Assembly: GCA_028015205.1 (NCBI GenBank)
Contig: JAPWFG010000018.1
Coordinates: 1,302,001 to 1,366,000 of the forward strand
From: Mytilisepta virgata
Taxonomy: Eukaryota > Mollusca > Bivalvia > Mytilida > Mytilidae
Reading direction: 5' to 3'
DNA: 64,000 nt
Position 1 is the stretch's first letter; each line of letters opens with the position of its first letter. Below the pieces are notes generated by a model. That model ran no database searches. It saw only the letters and a program-made list of their open reading frames with translations, and was not told the DNA's origin. The position numbers and the translations under genes are program-made. Positions 50,401 through 57,640 of this stretch are shown here, in pieces.

Positions 50401-51483
50401 GTTTATTAAGAAATATAGTTATTAAAATATTATTCTATCACTGCTTCAAATGAAGAAACAAAATGACAAAGTACAAATTAAATAAAGATCTGGAGACTCG
50501 TGGAAACAGAAATCCAAGGCGTTCGGCGATCATATACTTAGATTATGATTAAGAACAATGCGTGTTCATTTTATATATGATGTAAGGGCAGACTGTACAA
50601 TGCTGTTGAAAAAAAAAAATTGTTATTTATATTGTTCAAAGCTTTGACGTATGGAACATGCAAACTATCACACAAGTGCCAATACCGTCCAAGGACGGTA
50701 TTGTTTACAAACAAATGTAAAACTTATTGAATCCAACGATTTGTCTTTCTTTCTATCTGCAACTACAACTACGGATGTTAGAATAGCTTATAGTATTTCC
50801 CTATGGCTATATCGACCTGCTGAGGCCTTCAGAATTTCCCGTATTTCTGCATTGTGACGTCGTAAAGAGTTGACCCGATCCTAATATGAGCTGACCAGAA
50901 TATATGAGCGAATTCATAATGTTTGACCCAACGTTGACCCGAATATATCAGGAAAACATCCGGTTATAGGCCCATGGCCGTAGAAAAGTAAGAAATTCAA
51001 TTTAGATTGCTACTTAACAATACGATAAATTTATCATCAAGTTTTCTTCAAACAAACATTGTAAAATATAAGCCGCTTGACACAATATGAAGCTTTTTGG
51101 CTCGTTCGCTACGCTCACTCGCCGAAAAAGCTTCACATTGTGTCTCGCGGCTGATATTTTGCGATATACGTTTGCAGAAAACCTGATACTATGTACATAC
51201 ATGTAGGTCTCACGGTTTATCTTCAAAATTATGCACTATGAGGGTGGATTTTATATCAATGTTGCATTACCCTATTGTACATTCATTTACCAAAAATTAA
51301 ATATGCACACTGTGTCCGATTGAGTTGGATATATAATATACAAAATAGTATAAGTTAACTTATATAAATATATTCGTAAATATATTCATATTCATAATTA
51401 ATTTTACTCACAGTTTAAAGACTTGTGTTGCTGTGTCAAACACACCTACAGGAACTGTTTCTATTTCATTATGTGACAAGTCT
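26321..51483 (-). CDS. Gene 1: LRR single-pass transmembrane receptor, multi-exon, 5' end missing
   Basis: Predicted receptor with an extracellular LRR domain, a Thr/Ser-rich stalk, one transmembrane helix and a short cytoplasmic tail. In transcript order the exons are nine 72-bp LRR exons (51412-51483, 48645-48716, 47062-47133, 45142-45213, 43692-43763, 43213-43284, 40234-40305, 39683-39754, 36752-36823), a cap exon (33143-33306), stalk exons (31763-31807, 31200-31259, 29966-30019, 28900-28929, 27788-27847), a TM exon (26955-27073) and a final exon (26321-26476). Every exon has AG/GT borders. The LRR exons are phase 2-2, the stalk exons phase 1-1, and all joins keep frame. No TIR, kinase or death domain follows the membrane segment. 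The signal peptide and N-terminal cap were not found, so the gene extends above 51483 and possibly past the window. Binding to microbial or self ligands would be usual for LRR ectodomains but is inference. Product identity as an LRR membrane protein is fairly sure; exact exon usage needs RNA data. Confidence 0.75.
26955..27073 (-). CDS. Gene 1 transmembrane exon
   Basis: A 119-bp exon with acceptor CTACAG and donor GTAAAA. It encodes a hydrophobic helix ILFTTISAIIGSFASAVIFL, then a positively charged R-M-I-Q-I-I-G-G-R-R stop-transfer region and the start of the cytoplasmic tail. The positive-inside rule gives a type I topology. It ends in phase 0. Confidence 0.78.
27478..27552 (-). repeat. 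Copy of the TGCACAAGATGTGCAC dispersed repeat
   Basis: TTTTCAGCCTATAACATAAC, ACTGATGAGTCAGCATTTAG, AATGTGCACATCTTGTGCAT. It sits just outside the membrane-proximal stalk exon of gene 1, in the intron. Confidence 0.7.
27788..27847 (-). CDS. Gene 1 stalk exon e, membrane-proximal
   Basis: A 60-bp phase 1-1 exon (acceptor TTTTAG, donor GTCAGT) encoding LVDTTTYRVMPSKPKPTID. It is the last stalk segment and joins in frame, through a split Gly codon, to the transmembrane exon. The open frame continues past the donor, so retention or a later donor cannot be excluded. Confidence 0.6.
28195..28252 (-). repeat. Copy of the TGCACAAGATGTGCAC dispersed repeat
   Basis: TAGGCCTTGAGCATCACAGA then ATATGCACATCTTGTGCATT. 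It is slightly shortened in the middle. Confidence 0.65.
28900..28929 (-). CDS. Gene 1 stalk exon d (30 bp)
   Basis: A very short phase 1-1 exon (acceptor AATAG, donor GTAAAA) encoding SVDTTIQYE. It shares the (E/D)-S-x-D-T-T start with the other stalk exons. Its small size makes it less certain. Confidence 0.5.
29080..29345. repeat. Conserved mussel interspersed repeat
   Basis: It contains CTTCAACGCAGCGAGAAAAT, GGCGGGCTTCAGCTGGCCCC and GCAAAAATGCGGCGGGGTTA. The same sequence is, from memory, very common in mytilid genomes. It is GC-rich against its surroundings and lies in an intron of gene 1. Confidence 0.65.
29966..30019 (-). CDS. Gene 1 stalk exon c
   Basis: A 54-bp phase 1-1 exon (acceptor TTTCAG, donor GTAAGT) encoding DTTVKSRFSDVIRSTTQ. 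It is a duplicate of stalk exon b, with the acceptor moved about 6 bp into the exon. Confidence 0.62.
30754..30799 (-). pseudogene. Frameshifted duplicate of stalk exon a
   Basis: This is a copy of 31763-31807 with the same splice borders (TGCAG and GTAACC) and about the same sequence. It is 46 bp instead of 45 because an A run has seven bases where six would keep frame. Included in the mRNA, it would shift frame and reach a TGA at once. It is therefore probably skipped or dead, unless the extra base is a sequencing error or an allele. Confidence 0.6.
31200..31259 (-). CDS. Gene 1 stalk exon b
   Basis: A 60-bp phase 1-1 exon (acceptor AATAG, donor GTAAAT) encoding SMDTTVESGSSEAIRSTKT. It is related to the exon at 29966-30019; both carry D-T-T-V and I-R-S-T, so the pair arose by duplication. 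Confidence 0.65.
31763..31807 (-). CDS. Gene 1 stalk exon a
   Basis: A 45-bp phase 1-1 exon (acceptor TTGTAG, donor GTAACC) encoding STEKTTVMERFTST, a short Thr/Ser-rich segment expected to be O-glycosylated stalk. A paralogous copy at 30754-30799 carries one extra base. Confidence 0.65.
33143..33306 (-). CDS. Gene 1 C-terminal cap exon after the LRRs
   Basis: A 164-bp exon with acceptor ACACAG and donor GTATGT, phase 2 in and phase 1 out. It encodes about 55 residues beginning YFDALFGCTSDNLGLESW and ending MNNCRS. Position, Trp and two Cys suggest an LRR C-terminal cap, but the standard four-Cys CxCx(n)CxC layout is not present, so this is a reduced or divergent cap. It converts the LRR phase-2 exon series into the phase-1 stalk series. 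Confidence 0.7.
35924..36044. repeat. Foldback: ~50-bp imperfect arms
   Basis: ATCGGTGTATGCTATTTATT..TGCA..GGGTAAC on the left pairs with GTTACCC..TGCAGAATAAAT..CATACCGACTCGAT on the right. The loop contains TACTACGTCGTTCG. Intronic in gene 1. Confidence 0.65.
36752..36823 (-). CDS. Gene 1 LRR exon 9 (last LRR)
   Basis: A 72-bp exon between TTTAG and GTAAGT encoding RIDENIIKSLPVDIFKPLGN followed by LRVL. It matches LRR spacing and joins in frame to the cap exon at 33143-33306, with a Leu codon split 2+1. Confidence 0.82.
37615..37899 (+). pseudogene. RT fragment (APLLA box) of the YIDD-type family
   Basis: The frame reads NGGQTAPLLAELLLFSNSHD, which matches the G-x-N-x-A-P-L-L-A-D-L-F-L-x-S block just before the YIDD box in this bivalve RT family. 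The rest of the frame is unrecognised. It lies in antisense to gene 1 within an intron. Confidence 0.5.
37917..37996 (+). repeat. Copy of the TGCACAAGATGTGCAC dispersed repeat
   Basis: ATGCACAAGATGTGCACACT and CGACTCATCACTTGTG, with CTCATCACTTGTG tandemly doubled, then CTCAAGGCCTAACATT. Another copy follows 170 bp later. Confidence 0.7.
38166..38245 (+). repeat. Copy of the TGCACAAGATGTGCAC dispersed repeat
   Basis: TTTGATACCAATTTCGATGC, ACAAGATGTGCACATTTCGT, ACTCATCAGTTGTGTTAAAT. The upstream TTCTTTGATACCAATT is shared with the copy at 37917, so the two were duplicated together. Confidence 0.7.
38985..39290 (-). repeat. Second copy of the 53.2-kb SINE-like repeat, inverted
   Basis: Read on the minus strand it matches 53195-53480 block by block: a cgtccccag-type start, a G-run, TGTCAGGTCATAATGCAGAA, GGGTAACGTGTTTAGAGAA, then GTGTCCCGTCCCA. 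It has no GACGTTAAAC tail and is diverged. It sits in an intron of gene 1 near LRR exon 8. Confidence 0.6.
39683..39754 (-). CDS. Gene 1 LRR exon 8
   Basis: A 72-bp exon between CTTAG and GTGAGT encoding YLLSNSLTTIPADTFQNLAN followed by LQIL. It closely resembles LRR exon 7 in sequence and in its flanking intron bases, which suggests the two arose by exon duplication. Confidence 0.82.
40234..40305 (-). CDS. Gene 1 LRR exon 7
   Basis: A 72-bp exon between CTTAG and GTAAGT encoding YLSFNYLNTIPVDIFHNLDN followed by LQEL. It is a textbook LRR with the Asn, Ile-Pro and Phe positions conserved. A reverse-transcriptase fragment on the opposite strand lies about 450 bp away in the adjoining intron. 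Confidence 0.82.
40745..41092 (+). pseudogene. RT C-terminal fragment of the YIDD-type family
   Basis: The frame reads SALYLDLYLCINNNGRLKSK, then LYDKRGDFNFLIVNFPFLSS, then NIPRSSAYVVCISQLI. This is the hallmark YDKR-x-DFNF...SNIP...ISQLI block of the family. After ISQLI (about 40925) the similarity stops, so the fragment is truncated. Intronic and antisense to gene 1. Confidence 0.65.
42778..43032. mobile_element. Foldback MITE, ~255 bp, in gene 1 intron
   Basis: The arms read TTTAATTACCGTCAAACATT on the left and the near reverse complement ending GTTTGATGGGAATTAAATGAA on the right, extended inward by CTTGAAGGTGAAAAATT and TAAAGTGACTT blocks to a short loop near 42905. Nearly the whole element is self-complementary. 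Confidence 0.75.
43213..43284 (-). CDS. Gene 1 LRR exon 6
   Basis: A 72-bp exon between TTTCAG and GTAAGT encoding GLSNNALKTLQANLFKNLHN followed by LLLL. The L-S-N-N-A-L ladder and F-K-N-L-x-x-L half are typical. The phase matches the other LRR exons. Confidence 0.8.
43692..43763 (-). CDS. Gene 1 LRR exon 5
   Basis: A 72-bp exon between TTTAG and GTAAGT. It encodes YLDHNTITDLDPDTFTKLTE followed by LEGL, a clear LRR with the Asn, Ile, Phe and Leu positions filled. It lies only about 400 bp from the next LRR exon, the shortest LRR-LRR intron in the gene. Confidence 0.8.
45142..45213 (-). CDS. Gene 1 LRR exon 4 (divergent)
   Basis: A 72-bp exon between CCCAG and GTAAGT encoding GLRDVSFRILQGDIFSTLFK followed by LRYL. 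The Asn of the ladder is replaced by Asp/Val and the Pro by Gln, so this repeat is less canonical. Its length, phase and the ..DIF..L..L.. half are as in the other repeats, which supports a real exon. Confidence 0.72.
45440..45545. repeat. Foldback: 48-bp arms, 8-bp loop
   Basis: TCAAACCTATATC...CCAATATCATCCCG is followed by a loop and CGGGATGATATTGG...GATATAGGTTTGA. The inner 14 bp pair perfectly. The left flank holds more TATATC-type repeats. Confidence 0.75.
46540..46924. mobile_element. TTAA-bounded MITE (piggyBac-like)
   Basis: The ends TTAAGGATGTTCGCTG (46540-46555) and CAGCGAACATCCTTAA (46909-46924) are perfect inverted repeats starting at TTAA. A second copy begins at 63844 with TTAAGGATGTTCG and different outer flank, which supports TTAA as the boundary. 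No transposase inside. piggyBac is inferred from the TTAA target only. Confidence 0.65.
47062..47133 (-). CDS. Gene 1 LRR exon 3
   Basis: A 72-bp exon between TTTAG and GTAAGT. It encodes ELSYNEIETFPAGIFMYTSR followed by LGLL, one complete LRR in the same phase as its neighbours. The predicted beta-strand/Asn-ladder pattern (L-S-Y-N-E-I) is intact. Confidence 0.8.
48645..48716 (-). CDS. Gene 1 LRR exon 2
   Basis: A 72-bp exon between TTTTAG and GTGAGT encoding one LRR (DLSFNKIKNIPANLFDKATV...). It matches the consensus Asn, Ile, Pro and Phe positions. The donor-site region is tandemly duplicated 34 bp downstream in the transcript direction (48601-48617 copies 48635-48651), so a second identical donor motif lies in the intron. 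Confidence 0.8.
48760..49000. mobile_element. Foldback MITE, ~240 bp, in gene 1 intron
   Basis: The left arm carries AGATCTACTAATTGCTCCTT and CAGCATTCTATTTTATTTTC. Its reverse complement runs from 48924 to 49000. The loop is about 90 bp. Next to the SINE at 49118. Confidence 0.8.
49118..49354 (+). mobile_element. tRNA-derived SINE (second family), plus strand
   Basis: A tRNA-like head with GTGGTCTAGCTAG and B-box region AGTTCGAATCT (49186-49196), followed by the same body as the copy at 13195-13437 and an AAAGAAATAAAC tail. AACGATGA repeats at 49110-49117 and 49355-49362, a target-site duplication. It lies in an intron of gene 1, in antisense orientation to the gene. Confidence 0.75.
51063..51160. 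repeat. Foldback: ~38-bp arms
   Basis: GCCGCTTGACACAATATGAA and GAAGCTTTTTGGC on the left pair with GCCGAAAAAGCTTCACATTG and TGTCTCGCGGC on the right, around a loop TCGTTCGCTACGCTCACTC. Confidence 0.75.
51412..51483 (-). CDS. Gene 1 LRR exon 1 (first one found)
   Basis: A 72-bp exon bounded by TTTAG and GTGAGT. It encodes one 24-residue leucine-rich repeat reading DLSHNEIETVPVGVFDTATQ followed by VFKL. The canonical L-x-x-N-x-I-x-x-(I/V)-P spacing is clear. It starts one base into a codon and ends after two bases of a Leu codon, like all the other LRR exons. It is the most 5' exon I can support. Confidence 0.8.
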
Positions 51484-53194
51484 CTAAAATGCAAATTTAA
51501 ACATAACACACATTGAGATGTGATGGACATACACATGTACACAGCAGTACTGTATGGAAACCTTCATTTGACCTTCGTTCGAGGAATAAATAGCAATGTG
51601 TTTTGGAAAATCTACACTACAGTAGTAACAATTCTGATCTTGGTTCTGAGTTTATCCTAATTTTCTTCAACTTTATACCTGAGTTAAAATTAAGATAAAA
51701 ATACCACACCACGACAAGGCAGTCAATGAAGATCGATAGAAAAAGGCTAATATCTGTTCAGGCCAACTCAAACATTGAGTAATTCATTCTTATCTTTTAT
51801 GGAATGGTCTGAACCAGTCTTGATTGACTACTCGACAACCTGTTTATATATTGTTTTGATTCACGTGATCTTGTTATTCCGAGTTTGTCTAACATGTGAG
51901 AAATTGTAAAAATCAAGCCATTCAAGATTAAACAAGACATGCAATGCATGTTAAGATAAAAATCTGTTTCTAGTGCTAAATTGAATGATAGGACATTTTG
52001 TTCCAATTTATTAATAATTTTTTAAATTGTCTAAATTAATTATTACCGTATTTAAATAAAGATATATTTCCGTACCTCAAAGATCTTGTCCTTATCAACA
52101 CTGAATGAGGTAACATGCTTTAGTAATAAATTTGACAAAGAATTGTTAAATGTAACGATAAATTTTGCATGGTTCGAATGCGAAATTGCTTAATTACACA
52201 ATTTTGATAAGTCGTAACATTACTTATGTTCCCCCAAGATTTTCAAAATGGCCACCCTCAAAGTTTAAAACGATTTTTCAAAACAGAAAACAATTCTGGA
52301 CAGCTTGGTTATAGCGTAGAATGTTCAGCATCATCGAAAATGATATAGACACCATTTTGAAAAATCAAAGATGGCCAAAGAGGACCAATAACAAGAACTA
52401 TACAGAAACAACCATACAATCATATCTTTATTGATTAACTAGTATTCACAATATATATTAATTATTGGTGAATTTTTTCTTCTGAATCAACTCATTGAAA
52501 ATTAGTAAATATATATGCGATTTAAAATCAGAAAATGTACATTCATTGAAAGGGTTAGGCAAGATATTTCTAGACAGACCTATTACTGAAAAATTTATAA
52601 TTATCAGTTATTAATTATATATTATCAATTTTGAAGCACCCTACTTAAAATTAGATCAGCCAATAGATATACGTAATATACGTAATGTCAAGATTTCGGA
52701 GTTTTGTATGTATTTAATCTAATGTCTATGGAAAATCGACCAAGCCTATATTGGCCGAGTACAAGTCGGCCAATGCAGCAAAAACTAGATATCGGCTGAG
52801 TTGATGATTCTGTATTAAAAGGAAATTTTTAGTCGTATTAAAGCCAATGATACAGTAGTTAATTAATTATGGTTATTATTATAATAATTACATTTTCTCC
52901 AGTCACTCTTTGTTTGCAAGCGTTCTCGGATATTTCAGACCCGATCAGAGCAAAACTTTGCATAAAATAGGGCACCAATAGTAAATTTTCAGCAAAGCAA
53001 AATATTTTAATCGTATTTTTCGTACCTTAATTTATTTTACAAAAATAAACGTGGATTTATTTTAGGTTTACAGTTTAAACTGACATTTCTTCAAATATGT
53101 TAATCGTGCTGTTTTTCTTTTTTTGATACTGGCTCCTGTTATTATTAATGTAGTTGTATATTTTAAACAAAAAATAAAATTAAAACGTTATGCT
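51484..53194. other. 5' flank or intron of gene 1, no exon recognised
   Basis: AT-rich. No LRR N-cap or signal peptide was identified. A loosely self-complementary segment occurs at about 52235-52380 (AAAATGGCCACC...ACCATTTTGAAAAATC). Confidence 0.45.
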
Positions 53195-53580
53195 AGTACC
53201 TAGCGCGTCCCCAGGTGGAGGATAGGGGAGACAGTCTTATTGGGGGGGGGGGGGGGGGGTGTCAGGTCATAATACGGAAAGCCCGACTTCTGACCATAGT
53301 GGGTAACGTGTTTGGAGAAAGCCACGCTCCATGCACGCTAAAGACTTTTTCTGTAGTTTTCGACAAAGAGTAGGCTGGTGGCCACTACAGAAGGTTAAAT
53401 AATCCGACCCTATCCAACCATCCTCCTTTTACAGTGGCAGTCAAAACTGGTTCTTCGTTTGTCCCGTCCCATCTCTGTTTGGATTGTTTTGATCAATTCA
53501 ACTAGTTCTCGTCCTGAAGAAGCATGAAATATTTGCCACTGGACGTTAAACAACAATCAATCAATCATTGCGAAGTTAAA
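53195..53580 (+). repeat. SINE-like bivalve repeat with a GACGTTAAACAAC tail
   Basis: This GC-richer block contains a G-run, TGTCAGGTCATAATACGGAA, GGGTAACGTGTTTGGAGAA, CACGCTAAAGAC and an end reading GCCACTGGACGTTAAACAAC followed by (AATC)n. The CACGCTAAAGAC...AAAGAGTAGGCT part also occurs in the SINE at 1758-2109. A minus-strand relative lies at 38985-39290. Members of this kind are common in bivalve genomes (recognition from memory). Confidence 0.6.
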
Positions 53581-54115
53581 CAAAATAGATCTCTAGCGAT
53601 TGCAATGAAATTGAAGGGTACAGTCAATAAACTCCAAAATAAATGTTCCATGATTTTTTATATCAAACTTAATTATTTTGTTATTTGCTTTATCAAAATA
53701 AATTAATGTGAAGAATTATGTATTTAGGTTATTAATCGACACCCATTGTTTTGCGTCTATTATGTTATTTCCCTAAGTGAAAGATGTACAGCAACACTTA
53801 TTTCACATTTCATTTTCTTCCTTTAAACCACTCTAGATATAATGATAAAAAATTTTAAGTCTCACATAACCAAATTATCCTCAGTGAATCCATGTGGAAC
53901 TGTAGTTAGTCCATACTTCTTACAAACAACCTCAGATACCGCTGTATTGCATGGTTTAGATTCACACTTGCCTTTTTCTAACATCGTAATTATCATGAGC
54001 AGAAACGTTTCTGTGTATTTCATCTTCACACCTATATTTTATATGATAAAATTTGTCCTAAAGTATACTGCTAAATAATTAAAATAACATGCTATGTTGT
54101 TAATAAAAAATGCAT
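53581..54115. other. Open frame of unknown meaning at 53842-54078
   Basis: A 78-codon plus-strand frame starts MIKNFKSHITKLSSVNPCGT and has a hydrophobic C-terminal half. No family is recognised and splice or promoter context is lacking. It is followed by AATAAAAAATGCAT and the 124-bp duplicated segment. Confidence 0.2.
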
Positions 54116-54239
54116 AGAGCATAATCTTAATTTGTCATTCTTGTCCTTTTATTTAACAAAGTGGCACACATTTTCTATCACTGGAATAAGCCTTTATGTT
54201 TTTAATAGACTGTTTTTTTTTAAAGAAAATGAAATTGTT
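54116..54239. repeat. Source copy of a 124-bp duplicated segment
   Basis: Begins AGAGCATAATCTTAATTTGT and continues through AAGTGGCACACATTTTCTAT to AAAATGAAATTGT. It is nearly identical to 55079-55202; only one base of the T run differs. Confidence 0.8.
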
Positions 54240-55064
54240 TGTATCTGGTAAAAGTAATTTGTGATAACTATAACGAAATGTACGTACTTTTCTGATCGAG
54301 AAATCTTATGACCTCATATATCCTTTTTGGACTGGATGAAGACAATTTTGATGATATTTCAAATTCCTACTGAAGAAAACAATATATATGTTATAATTCT
54401 TACCATAATCTGTGCACGCTTGGTTTGCCTCTTTTTGAGATTTAAAACAAAGCTTTAAAATTAGATTTTAGAAAAGGCTAATTTTTTAACGACCACTACT
54501 CTAACACTCAGTATTTCAAGAGCTATTGATACCATGAAAGTCATCTGATGAAATATTAAAGGGAATGAATTAAAATTATTCTTTTCCATTAATTGACATT
54601 TAATAAGTATATATAACAAGTTTTTAATATTTAATTTTAGCGATAAATGAAAGTCTTTACATAGATCCAGGATAACTATCAGATAACACCTGTTGTTTTT
54701 TTTGTTTTTAAGATGGTACTTTTAGTTATTTTTGACATTTGAATATGCTATTCAACCTCTGAGTTATTAATTTCGCTTTTGAAGATTTTCTATCCTGTGC
54801 AGAGTCATAAATCGACAAAATGATCCAAAGAAAAGAAACAGAAAACATGTATTGGTGAACTGATGCATATTTTCAAAATCGATGCATTCAGTTTCTAATA
54901 AGATAAAACATCACTTACCATAGAATATTTTATTTGATAAAGGGATGTTTTGGAATCGCATATTTACTGTGTGCAGTTAATGTTAGGTTTACATATCATC
55001 TGACATATGTCACTTGAACTTGATATAAATTAAGTCAATTACTGACTTCTGTGCATTTTGTCAA

Positions 55065-55216
55065 TAGCTGTTTTTTTTAGAGCATAATCTTAATTTGTCA
55101 TTCTTGTCCTTTTATTTAACAAAGTGGCACACATTTTCTATCACTGGAATAAGCCTTTATGTTTTTAATAGACTGTTTTTTTTTTAAAGAAAATGAAATT
55201 GTTAGCTGTTTTTTTT
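55065..55216. repeat. Inserted 124-bp copy flanked by a 14-bp duplication
   Basis: 55079-55202 copies 54116-54239 almost exactly. TAGCTGTTTTTTTT lies directly on both sides (55065-55078 and 55203-55216), as a target-site duplication would. See findings for interpretation. Confidence 0.75.
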
Positions 55217-55263
55217 GTCAGGAAAAACATATGAGGAGTCAATTTTATTTGATTTATTAAATA

Positions 55264-56291
55264 CCCTTACCGAAACAAAAGTCTTCCTGCGAATGTTTCT
55301 GCAGCAAATGTTTGCGGCAGACGTGCTGCAATATGTTTACCATGCAAATAAGTATTGCTGCAAACTTGCCGTAAACTAATAAAATTTCTTATATGGCTTG
55401 TGCGATGTTTCTGCGAACATCGCAGCAGGTCGCAGAAAGATTTTGACTAATACAAATTTTTATCGCATCAGATCTGCGGCAAACATAGGTAGCCTTAGCA
55501 AGGTTGCAGGAATTACACTATATGTATAAAAATTAGAATTCTATACACATAATACACATCAATTCTTGTATGGATTATCAAACTTTGCAATGATCATCAA
55601 ACATGGCTATTGTATTAAAAGAAAATAAAGAAATAAATGGCTTAGGTGGGCATGAATATTTCAGCTGCATTTATTGTCATTTATGATATATCTGAAGTCT
55701 TTTGTTGGAAGAATTCAGTTTGTGAAGACACAATTGTCTGCATGTGTAAATTCACAACAAAAATTAGCAACCATTCCATTTAGCTGCTATTCGTCCTAAA
55801 TTAAAAAAAGTTCCATAATACAAATTATAGATGTGGTATATATACTTATATTGATTTCAGTTTTTAATTATACATGCATGCAACTGTAATTGCCATAATT
55901 ATACATTATTATATATATATATATATATATAAAACATTGAACAATGAATTTTGTGTTTAAATCAACATAAATGAGACATGGTACTTCATGGAATACCACC
56001 TTTGTTTCTTCAAATTATGCAGCTATTCATAGAACAATTTAGCTCGTGGTCATTCCCATCAATTTCAAATTTAAACTAACAGGAAGTGGAAACTAAGCAT
56101 GCTGAGGTTTAATTAGTTTTTCTGGAATGTTCTTGCAAATATTGATTTTCTGCGTTGTTCGCAAGAAGGTTGCGGCTACCTACAAACATCTGCGAACATA
56201 TAATCTTGATTCCTGCAAAAAAGATTTGCTTGCAGCAGGTTTGATGCAGGCCAGCGTCAAGCTTGCTGCAAAAATTCATTTTTGCTAAGGG
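55264..56291. mobile_element. 1.03-kb non-autonomous TIR element with TA flanks
   Basis: It starts CCCTTACCGAAACAAAA and ends TTTTTGCTAAGGG, each flanked by TA (55262-55263 and 56292-56293). The subterminal parts are rich in GCAGC/GCTGC and GCGAA motifs on opposite strands at the two ends, extending the inverted symmetry. The middle is AT-rich with a TA run near 55910. No coding frame. Confidence 0.55.
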
Positions 56292-56979
56292 TAATCGTTA
56301 GATATATATATGTCAGTCTGTGCGTGGAACAGTACAATATTGACTCTTGTTGAAATTTTGCTTTAATGTATCTGTTTGTAACAAGATAATAATCATTAGT
56401 AGAAGGCGGCGAGACAATGTTGCTTGTCAACTCTTGTTATGTTATATTATTACTACATGTGTCAATGGCCATTGAATTATAAATTATAGGGTTGTTAATG
56501 TTTGCTTCATGGAGATATTGTCACAATTTTAAAGTACATTTATCTTTATATAAAAATACAATTTAGATATAAACAACAGATTTACATTGTAAGAAAATAT
56601 ATATTTTCCAACAATGTACATATGATGTTTTCATCCTGCAACGATAAAAATGTTATGTTTTGGGGAAAATCATGAAAACTGAACATGTGTAGCTTATTTG
56701 ATAAGGCACTTTTAAGGTGCATAATACAAACTTTAAATAGGCTGGTTGCAGGATAAAAGTAGATATTTCGTATATTATGAAATATTCATATTTAACATCA
56801 ATTAATGGTTACAGTATATTTTTCAAAAATACTGTTTTCTTTTTTGCAATTATAGTATACCATAGAATACCATTAATTGATGCCGAAGATCCATTAGGAT
56901 TATTTGCTATTCTCAGTCGGAATTGTTGATCGTAACGTTTGTGTCAAATCCAACATTTGTGCCTCTTATAATGGTCTTA

Positions 56980-57640
56980 TTCTATTGCAAGATTAGGAAA
57001 TCTCCAAATTTTTTTTCTTGTACATGTAATTAATAAAGGCGTCAGTCCATGGATCAAGATTTTGGATAATTTGTGTCCTATTATTTTTGTTCGATTTAAA
57101 AACTAGTGCATCAATCTCGTTACCAAAACTGGCAACACCTTGAGGTTTATCTACTTAACTGAAAAAATTTTGGTATAAGAGCAATGACAAATCGATATAT
57201 TCTCTATTTTTTTTTTCTTTTAAATTTTGTGAAATATAAGCATCGCACCAGGACTGATTTGGTATACGAACGGGGTCAAAATAAAGCTCACTATTGAGTA
57301 CCGGGCTTAAAACAGGGGCCGGTGTATCGACTGGTTCGGGCGCTGGAACATTAATAGGCTCTGGAAATGGTACATTAACCGGTACAATATTTCCTTGTGG
57401 AAACTCTGCTGGTCCTTGAACAGGTTGGTTGCAGGATCAATAGTTGGAATAAGCTGGGCTTGTGCATGCCTCTGTCATGTCTGTGGTGGATTACGTTCAA
57501 CATTTCGACATCCTCGTCCTCGTTCCCGTCTTCGGTGCTGTGGCACTGCGGGTCTTGCATTTCTCTTCCGAGCAATTCTAGGCATATCTTAAACTTTGAA
57601 CGTAATGTCCTCTCTCCTTGAAGTCCATTGTAGAAGTGAG
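56980..57640 (-). pseudogene. gag-like fragment of a YR/DIRS-type retrotransposon
   Basis: On the minus strand it starts MPRIARKRNARPAVPQHRRR, an Arg-rich head. After one stop and one frame change comes a Pro-rich linker (VPFPEPINVPAPEPVDTPAP), then WCDAYISQNLK, EYIDLSLLL and NLDPWTDAFINYMY. The D-L-S-x-L-L and W-T-D-A-F patterns recall gag-like ORF1 of DIRS/Ngaro elements. No RT or YR follows, so it is an isolated fragment. Confidence 0.5.

Noticed and set aside
54918..54975. Possible upstream exon of gene 1 (minus) ending at a GTAAGT donor
   Set aside because: A frame reading NMRFQNIPLSNKIFY is LRR-like by eye, but the phase is 1 instead of 2, the acceptor is poor and no Asn ladder is present.
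57395..57621. Plus-strand frames over the gag-like fragment
   Set aside because: They are antisense shadows; the minus-strand reading has the recognisable Arg-rich and W-T-D-A-F blocks.
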